DNA from: Clostridiales bacterium FE2011
Lineage (GTDB): Bacteria; Bacillota; Clostridia; Christensenellales; Aristaeellaceae
Length of the DNA stretch: 64,000 bases
Direction of reading: 5' to 3'
Assembly: GCA_017569305.1 (NCBI GenBank)
Contig: CP069418.1
Span: forward strand, 682,001-746,000
A program made the translations under genes and the position numbers. Shown here one piece after another: positions 59,556-64,000 of this stretch; position 1 is the first letter of the stretch; each line of letters opens with the position of its first letter. Under the pieces are notes generated by a model. The model saw only the letters and a list, made by a program, of their open reading frames with translations, searched no databases and was not told the origin of the DNA.

Positions 59556-59569
59556 GGTCTATGGCAAAG

Positions 59570-59598
59570 AAAAAGCTCTCCTCTGCGGAGAGCTTTTT
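59570..59598. terminator. Bidirectional terminator of the MBL gene and rnpB
   Basis: AAAAAGCTCTCC/GGAGAGCTTTTT (12 bp; 59570-59581 with 59587-59598). The plus strand ends in TTTTT, and the minus strand in TTTTTCTTTGCC, so it serves both the MBL gene and the RNase P RNA. Confidence 0.85.
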
Positions 59599-59601
59599 CA
59601 C

Positions 59602-59945
59602 GTCGTGCGAGCGTGACCATAAGCCGGGTTCTGTATTGGACGGTCATCTATCCAGGCCGTACGTTACCGCACGGCTCAAGCGATCGCGAGGGGCGCGGCG
59701 GGCCGCCGACATGCCCTCATTGCATCTTGCACCGGGTGGGGTTTACAGCACAGACCTGTTACCAGGTTTGTGGGTGAGCTCTTACCTCGCCTTTCCATCC
59801 TTACCGTCCCGAAGGGCGGCGGTTTATTTCTGTTGCACTCTCCCTGGAGTCGCCTCCGCCGGCCGTTAGCCGGCACCCTTGCCCTGTGGTGCCCGGACTT
59901 TCCTCATGCCCGAAGGCCTGCGACCGTCTGTTCACCTCGCACGCG
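59602..59945 (-). ncRNA. rnpB: RNase P RNA
   Basis: The minus-strand transcript contains the near-universal blocks GAGGAAAGTCCGGGC near the 5' end and ACAGAACCCGGCTTATGG near the 3' end. The P1 helix is formed by CGUGCGAG and CUCGCACG (59936-59943 with 59604-59611). It is the catalytic RNA that trims tRNA 5' leaders. A divergent tRNA operon lies on the other side of its promoter. The exact ends are inferred from P1. Confidence 0.92.
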
Positions 59946-59948
59946 GAT

Positions 59949-59977
59949 AGCATAATATTCCCGTGATGATTTGTCAA
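59949..59977 (-). promoter_or_regulatory. rnpB promoter
   Basis: TTGACA (59972-59977), 17 bases, TATGCT (59949-59954) on the minus strand, about 5 bases from the inferred rnpB 5' end. Confidence 0.8.
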
Positions 59978-59997
59978 TGTGTAATGGTGAAAAAACG

Positions 59998-60026
59998 TTG
60001 ACACCAGTATTTCACAGTGATATAAT
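59998..60026 (+). promoter_or_regulatory. Promoter of the tRNA operon
   Basis: TTGACA (59998-60003), 17 bases, TATAAT (60021-60026), a consensus promoter 72 bases before tRNA-Arg and back to back with the rnpB promoter. Confidence 0.9.
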
Positions 60027-60098
60027 ACGTATCTGTCAGCGGAAACGGAAGGTTTCCACTGAAAGCGCCGATAAAGATCGGAAGCCGTCCTGTGGCAT

Positions 60099-60175
60099 GC
60101 GCCTGTAGCTCAGTTGGATAGAGCAACGGCCTTCTAAGCCGTGGGCCGGGGGTTCGAGTCCCTCCAGGCGCGCCA
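60099..60175 (+). tRNA. tRNA-Arg (TCT)
   Basis: GCGCCTG/CAGGCGC acceptor stem, anticodon loop CTTCTAA (anticodon TCT), T-loop GTTCGAGTC, discriminator G and encoded CCA. Confidence 0.95.
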
Positions 60176-60182
60176 AGTACAT

Positions 60183-60260
60183 GGTGGGTATAGCGTAGTT
60201 GGTTAACGCGTCAGATTGTGGCTCTGAAGACCGTGGGTTCGAGTCCCACTACTCACCCCA
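60183..60260 (+). tRNA. tRNA-His (GTG)
   Basis: Extra G at position -1 (60183) opposite a C discriminator, acceptor GTGGGTA/TACTCAC, anticodon loop TTGTGGC (anticodon GTG), encoded CCA. Confidence 0.95.
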
Positions 60261-60301
60261 TTTTCCTTCTATCGGCGTCAAGCTGGCAGAATTACCTACG
60301 T

Positions 60302-60373
60302 TGGGGTGTAGCCAAGTGGTAAGGCACGGGACTTTGACTCCCGCATTCGTAGGTTCGAGCCCTGCCACCCCAG
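60302..60373 (+). tRNA. tRNA-Gln (TTG)
   Basis: Acceptor TGGGGTG/CACCCCA, anticodon loop CTTTGAC (anticodon TTG), T-loop GTTCGAGCC; CCA is not encoded. Confidence 0.95.
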
Positions 60374-60378
60374 CATAT

Positions 60379-60451
60379 GACCCATTAGCTCAGTTGGCAG
60401 AGCACTTGACTTTTAATCAAGGTGTCTGGAGTTCGAATCTCCAATGGGTCA
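60379..60451 (+). tRNA. tRNA-Lys (TTT)
   Basis: Acceptor GACCCAT/ATGGGTC, anticodon loop CTTTTAA (anticodon TTT), T-loop GTTCGAATC, discriminator A; CCA is not encoded. It begins 5 bases after tRNA-Gln. Confidence 0.95.
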
Positions 60452-60480
60452 CTTTCCTCTGCTTTCGCCGGGTCTGTCCT

Positions 60481-60561
60481 GCGGGCGTGGCGGAATGGCA
60501 GACGCGCCAGACTTAGGATCTGGTGTCGAAAGGCGTAAGAGTTCGAGTCTCTTCGTCCGCA
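60481..60561 (+). tRNA. tRNA-Leu (TAG)
   Basis: An 81-base tRNA with a long variable arm, acceptor GCGGGCG/CGTCCGC (one G-T), anticodon loop CTTAGGA (anticodon TAG), discriminator A; CCA is not encoded. Confidence 0.95.
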
Positions 60562-60583
60562 CAGTATCCCGGTTCCCTTATAT

Positions 60584-60659
60584 GCGGTAGTAGCTCAGTT
60601 GGTAGAGTGCCACCTTGCCAAGGTGGATGTCGCGGGTCCGAGTCCCGTCTACCGCTCCA
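60584..60659 (+). tRNA. tRNA-Gly (GCC)
   Basis: Acceptor GCGGTAG/CTACCGC, anticodon loop TTGCCAA (anticodon GCC), discriminator T, encoded CCA. Confidence 0.95.
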
Positions 60660-60662
60660 CTT

Positions 60663-60733
<71 letters not shown>

Positions 60734-60738
60734 CGCAA

Positions 60739-60770
60739 AAAACAACCGATGCAGATGCATCGGTTGTTTT
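60739..60770. terminator. Bidirectional terminator of the tRNA operon and the kinase operon
   Basis: AAAACAACCGATG pairs with CATCGGTTGTTTT (60739-60751 with 60758-60770), with A and T tracts on both sides. The kinase gene on the opposite strand ends 11 bases away. Confidence 0.85.
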
Positions 60771-60780
60771 CTTATGCTTG

Positions 60781-61878
60781 TTAATCCATTTCTGTTCTCG
60801 GTGCTGTCGGTAGTGTGAACCAGAAGGTTGTCCCCTGCCCCGGTTCGCTTCTGACGCCGTAATCCGCGCCGTGCTTTTCCAGGATACCCCGGCAGATATT
60901 CAGGCCCAGGCCGCTTCCGATCACAGATCGGCGGTGGTTTTCCCGGCTCCGGTAATACCGGTCCCAGATAAACGGCAGTTCGTCCGCGGGAATGCCTTCC
61001 CCGCTGTCGGAAATCTGTACGCGGATGCCGGCCGCGGTATCCCGCTGGGTAATCCGGACGGTTTTATCCTCTCCGGTATACGTCAGCGCGTTTCCCAGCA
61101 GGTTGTACAGCACCTGGCCGATCCTACCCCGGTCTCCGACAACCTCCCGGTCTTCCGCCGGTTCAAAGATCACTGTATAGCCGTCCACGGAGGTCATCCG
61201 TCCTACCCGGTTGCAGATCTCCCGGATCTCTTCCGTCAGGTTGAAGGGCTTCTTTTCCAGTTCCATATTGCCGGTGCGGAGCCGGCTGAAATCCAGCACC
61301 TCATTGACCATGGAACTCAGGCGGTTCGTCTCGTCAATGATGATCTGCATATTCTCGGGCGTTACCTCTTCAGGAATATCACGCATGGCTTCCGCATAGC
61401 CCTCGATCATGGTCAGGGGCGTGCGCAGGTCATGGCTGATATTGGCGATCAGCTCCCGCTGGAGGTCTTCTACCTTTCCCAGGTCCTCCGCGGCCCGTAC
61501 CAGGGTATCGTTCAGCTCCGCAATCTCCCGGTAGCCGCCGCTGTGCGGCGGGCGGGTGTAGCGGGAACGGCTCAGTTCCCTGGCCGCCTCACTGGTCTCA
61601 ATGATGGGTTCCGAGATGATCCTGGCCATGGTAAAGCCCACAAGGACCGTTGCCAGCACAATCGCGCCGACAGTCAGCAGGAACTGGGTCCGTACGGCGT
61701 CCTCAATCTGGATCACGGACGCGCCCCGGTACAGGTTCCGGAACAGCACTCCCTGCAGCATCCATACCGTGGAAATGATAAATCCCGCGAAGATCGCGAG
61801 ATATATCAGTATCTTGGCCCGGATACCGACCCGGCCGGCGAGGAATTCCTCCCGGTAAGCCAGATTATTCCTTCTCAA
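60781..61878 (-). CDS. Sensor histidine kinase of the VanS/PhoR-like type
   Basis: The protein has 365 residues with a TTG start at 61878 inside the end of the response regulator gene (14-base overlap). Two membrane segments (about 24-45 and 71-93) border a short extracellular loop. A HAMP-like linker follows, then the H box ANISHDLRTPLTMIEGYAEA, N box YNLLGNALTYTGE, and G boxes QISDSGEGIP and GSGLGLNICRGIL. The small loop suggests sensing within or at the membrane, e.g. wall precursors. The target genes are likely the M15 peptidases in the same operon. Confidence 0.85.
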   Translation of the reverse strand: MRRNNLAYREEFLAGRVGIRAKILIYLAIFAGFIISTVWMLQGVLFRNLYRGASVIQIEDAVRTQFLLTVGAIVLATVLVGFTMARIISEPIIETSEAARELSRSRYTRPPHSGGYREIAELNDTLVRAAEDLGKVEDLQRELIANISHDLRTPLTMIEGYAEAMRDIPEEVTPENMQIIIDETNRLSSMVNEVLDFSRLRTGNMELEKKPFNLTEEIREICNRVGRMTSVDGYTVIFEPAEDREVVGDRGRIGQVLYNLLGNALTYTGEDKTVRITQRDTAAGIRVQISDSGEGIPADELPFIWDRYYRSRENHRRSVIGSGLGLNICRGILEKHGADYGVRSEPGQGTTFWFTLPTAPRTEMD

Positions 61879-62536
61879 AACGATAGCCTACCCCTCTGAG
61901 CGTTGTGATCTTGTCCGCATAGGGCCCCAGCTGCTTGCGCAGCAGCTTGATATGGGTGTCCAGCGTCCGGTCGTCTCCGAAGAAGTCATAGCCCCATACG
62001 TCGCTGATCAGTTTTTCCCGCGTCAGGGCGATGCCCCGGTTGCGGATCATGTAGAACAGCAGGTCGTATTCCTTCGGGCTCAGCTCTGCTTCCACGCCGT
62101 CCACCAGCACCCGGCGGGCCGTAAAGTCCACAGTCAGGCCGCCGATGGAAACCGTCTCCTCCGCCTTCTTCTCCGCCTCGCCGCTGCGTTTGAGCACCGC
62201 GCCGACGCGCATCATCAGCTCCTTCGGGGAGAAGGGCTTCACAACGTAGTCGTCAATGCCCAGTTCAAAGCCATGGATCCGGTCATACTCCTCCCCGCGG
62301 GCGGAGAGCATAATCACCGGAATGGGATCCGTTTTCCGGATCTCACGCACGGCGGAGAAGCCGTCCAGCTCCGGCATCATCACGTCCATGATAACCAGGT
62401 CATAATGGTTCTGGCGGCACTTTTCCACGGCCTGCATACCGTTTTCCGCCTCGTCGGTCTCATAGCCCTCAAAGGCGGCGTATTTGGCGATCAGGGCACG
62501 AATGCGTGCCTCGTCGTCCACAATCAACAGCTTCAT
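61865..62536 (-). CDS. OmpR/PhoB-family response regulator, VanR-like
   Basis: The protein has 223 residues. The receiver domain has LIVDDEARIRALI, the phosphoacceptor Asp in LVIMDVMMPELDG and the Lys in DDYVVKPFSPKEL. The C-terminal winged helix contains LSPKEYDLLFYMIRNRGIAL and DRTLDTHIKLLRKQLG. It starts directly after the TAA of the upstream peptidase gene, with GGAGG in that gene's end, so the operon is peptidase-regulator-kinase. Confidence 0.92.
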   Translation of the reverse strand: MKLLIVDDEARIRALIAKYAAFEGYETDEAENGMQAVEKCRQNHYDLVIMDVMMPELDGFSAVREIRKTDPIPVIMLSARGEEYDRIHGFELGIDDYVVKPFSPKELMMRVGAVLKRSGEAEKKAEETVSIGGLTVDFTARRVLVDGVEAELSPKEYDLLFYMIRNRGIALTREKLISDVWGYDFFGDDRTLDTHIKLLRKQLGPYADKITTLRGVGYRFEKE

Positions 62537-63397
62537 TTATTCCTCCGTTGGGGTCTGAATAAACTTTTCCACCTTCGCCCGGTCTCCGCCGGCTGCCAGG
62601 TAATCCTGGATAGCCTGCTGGAGCTGTTCGGTGAACTCTTCCAGGCACAGGCCGTTCTCCATGATATAGGTGGCAACCGGGATACCCACATAGCGCAGGT
62701 GCCAGGGTTCCGTGTTAATCTCGGTAATTTCCTGCTTATCCGCCGGATAACGGATGATGAAGCCGAATTCCTGGCAGTGATCTGCCATCCACTGGCATTC
62801 CGGCTCCTTCATCATTTTATCATTCATGGCCTTGTCTTTCCAGTTGGCAGGCACCACGTCGCAGCCAAGGCCTGTCTGATGATCGCTGGCGCCGGGTTTG
62901 GACACCCAGCCGTCATCCTTGCCATGATTCTTCTTCAGGCGGTTGTTGTACATCGTCTTCTGGGTGGAATAGGAACGGTAGGCGCTCTTCAGGTACAGTT
63001 TCCGGTATCCGTTCTCCTCCGCGGCGGCACGGATGGCAGCGTTCATTTCGCAAAGCGCGTCAGAGCAGACCTTGCGCAGCTTCTGGCCGTCCTTGGGCTT
63101 CACAGCCCAGGAAATGCCGCCCTTGTCGGGCTTGGAGGGAACCTTCACCAGATCCTTCGGCACATACTTTTTGTCCAGCAGGTAATGCTTGTTGGCCAGG
63201 ATGATGTACTCCGGGTCCATGTCCTCCAGCGCCACCGGAAAATCCCATACAGGTTCGGAAGGACCCGTGACTTCCTTTACAGGTTCTTCACCCTCAACGA
63301 CTTCCTCGATCAGCAGTTCTTCCTCATCCGATTCCGCGGCGGCAAGCACCGGCAGAAGCAGCATCAGGGAAAGCAGTAAACAGCATACTTTCTTCAT
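62537..63397 (-). CDS. Secreted D-alanyl-D-alanine carboxypeptidase, M15B (VanY-like)
   Basis: The protein has 286 residues from the ATG at 63397 (AGGTGA upstream). MKKVCCLLLSLMLLLPVLAAA is the signal peptide (cut here before its final Ala residues), then an acidic linker. The M15B domain spans about 85-230: LYLKSAYRSYSTQKTMYNNR, SDHQTGLGCDVVPA (zinc His and Asp), CQWMADHCQEFGFIIRYP and EPWHLRYVG (Glu and zinc His). It removes the terminal D-Ala of peptidoglycan stems. The C-terminal 45 residues are a helical extension. Confidence 0.9.
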   Translation of the reverse strand: MKKVCCLLLSLMLLLPVLAAAESDEEELLIEEVVEGEEPVKEVTGPSEPVWDFPVALEDMDPEYIILANKHYLLDKKYVPKDLVKVPSKPDKGGISWAVKPKDGQKLRKVCSDALCEMNAAIRAAAEENGYRKLYLKSAYRSYSTQKTMYNNRLKKNHGKDDGWVSKPGASDHQTGLGCDVVPANWKDKAMNDKMMKEPECQWMADHCQEFGFIIRYPADKQEITEINTEPWHLRYVGIPVATYIMENGLCLEEFTEQLQQAIQDYLAAGGDRAKVEKFIQTPTEE

Positions 63398-63420
63398 AAA
63401 GCAATCTTCACCTAATCGTA

Positions 63421-64000
63421 TCATTCTTCTTTCACGGTAAAGCTGTCAGCTGCAGCAGGGAGCTTCACGTCTTTCTGCAGCAGGTTCTGCAGCACCTCCA
63501 CCCGGTGACTGATCAGCCAGGTCTCCAGCGGCACATTGGCGTCATGGATCTCCTTGGCGTATTCCTTGCCGACATAGCGGAAATGCCAGGGCTCATACTT
63601 GTAGCCGGTGATTCCCTCCCAGGGCTCGTCATACCGCAGGATATAACCGAACCGCCAGCAGTTTTCCCGGCACCACTTACCGCCCTCGGTATCCGCGAAG
63701 GATACTTCCAGGTGGATCTTGTGTTTCTGTCCGATATCCATGGCCACGCCCAGCTGGTGTTCGCTGGATCCGGGCGGCGCGACATATTCCTGCGCCTTTT
63801 CCACGTTCCCCTTCACAGTGCGCAGCTTCCGTTTATAGATACCCTCCTGTCTTTCATAGGAGCGGTAACCACTAATAGAAAGGAGCTGGACGCCGATTTC
63901 TTCCTTGCAGGCCTGGAACATTTCACGCAGGGCTTCCGCGGCTTCCTTCCGCATCCGGCGCACCTGTCCGGGCACGTCGCTCATTTCCAGGTCATCCGGC
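63421..64000 (-). CDS. Second M15B D-Ala-D-Ala carboxypeptidase (5' end outside window)
   Basis: The frame is open to the window edge, so the true start and any signal peptide are not visible; at least 192 residues are present. LLSISGYRSYERQEGIYKRK, SSEHQLGVAMDIGQKH (zinc ligands), WCRENCWRFGYILRY and EPWHFRYVGKEYA are the M15B motifs. It is the first of two related peptidases upstream of the two-component system, 23 bases from the next. An ATG at 63984 is an internal Met, not necessarily the start. Confidence 0.88.
   Translation of the reverse strand, partial: PDDLEMSDVPGQVRRMRKEAAEALREMFQACKEEIGVQLLSISGYRSYERQEGIYKRKLRTVKGNVEKAQEYVAPPGSSEHQLGVAMDIGQKHKIHLEVSFADTEGGKWCRENCWRFGYILRYDEPWEGITGYKYEPWHFRYVGKEYAKEIHDANVPLETWLISHRVEVLQNLLQKDVKLPAAADSFTVKEE

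Overview
The window looks like a chromosomal segment of an anaerobic Bacillota of the class Clostridia, with moderately high GC for that group. Clostridial signs are the IspH-ribosomal protein S1 fusion in a cmk-plsC-ispH/rpsA operon, an AbrB/SpoVT-type regulator, paired LCP cell-wall proteins, many secreted SH3/Ig/Cna-B proteins and strong AAGGAGG ribosome binding sites. A placement near rumen or gut Christensenellales is only my impression.

Positions 1-26376 are most of one prophage. Its right edge is a tRNA-Ser(CGA) gene (26289-26376); its left end lies outside the window. From left to right, mostly on the minus strand: a contractile tail sheath (cut by the window edge), head-tail connectors, a lambda-type head and packaging module (major capsid, gpD-like decoration protein, ClpP-like protease/scaffold, portal, gpW-like protein, large and small terminase, gpZ-like protein), a late promoter followed at once by a terminator, an AT-rich defence cargo (10229-17559), a DUF1492/ArpU-like late regulator, a DnaD-like replication initiator with internal 24-bp iterons, small early genes, two tandem Cro-like genes facing a CI-like repressor across shared operators, a secreted cargo protein and a large serine recombinase whose last codons run into the tRNA-Ser gene. 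The cargo combines an EcoRI-family adenine methyltransferase, two DUF262 nucleases (one with HNH, one with a DUF1524-like end), a PD-(D/E)XK protein and a DUF4062 protein, plus a divergent gene I do not recognise.

Positions 26377-43000 are chromosomal: a GH43-type glycosidase, secreted SH3 and C39-like proteins, a small HTH regulator, the cmk-plsC-ispH/rpsA operon, an AbrB regulator, an HD nucleotidase, two LCP proteins, a polysaccharide flippase, the Mg2+ transporter MgtE with a structured leader that may encode a short peptide, and a LysR regulator.

Positions 43016-57799 hold the most striking locus: a 3,913-residue secreted Cna-B protein containing exactly 23 tandem 291-bp (97-residue) units that are nearly identical in DNA, with an unusual C-terminus lacking a visible LPXTG/membrane anchor. 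Upstream of it on the same strand is a secreted, Glu-rich protein with a signal peptide. A SARP/BTAD-type regulator with a degenerate GGDEF-like end comes next.

Positions 58000-64000 carry tadA, a ComEC-like metallo-hydrolase, RNase P RNA, a seven-tRNA operon (Arg, His, Gln, Lys, Leu, Gly, Gly) divergent from rnpB, and a VanRS-like two-component system co-transcribed with two M15 D,D-carboxypeptidases, the last cut by the window edge.
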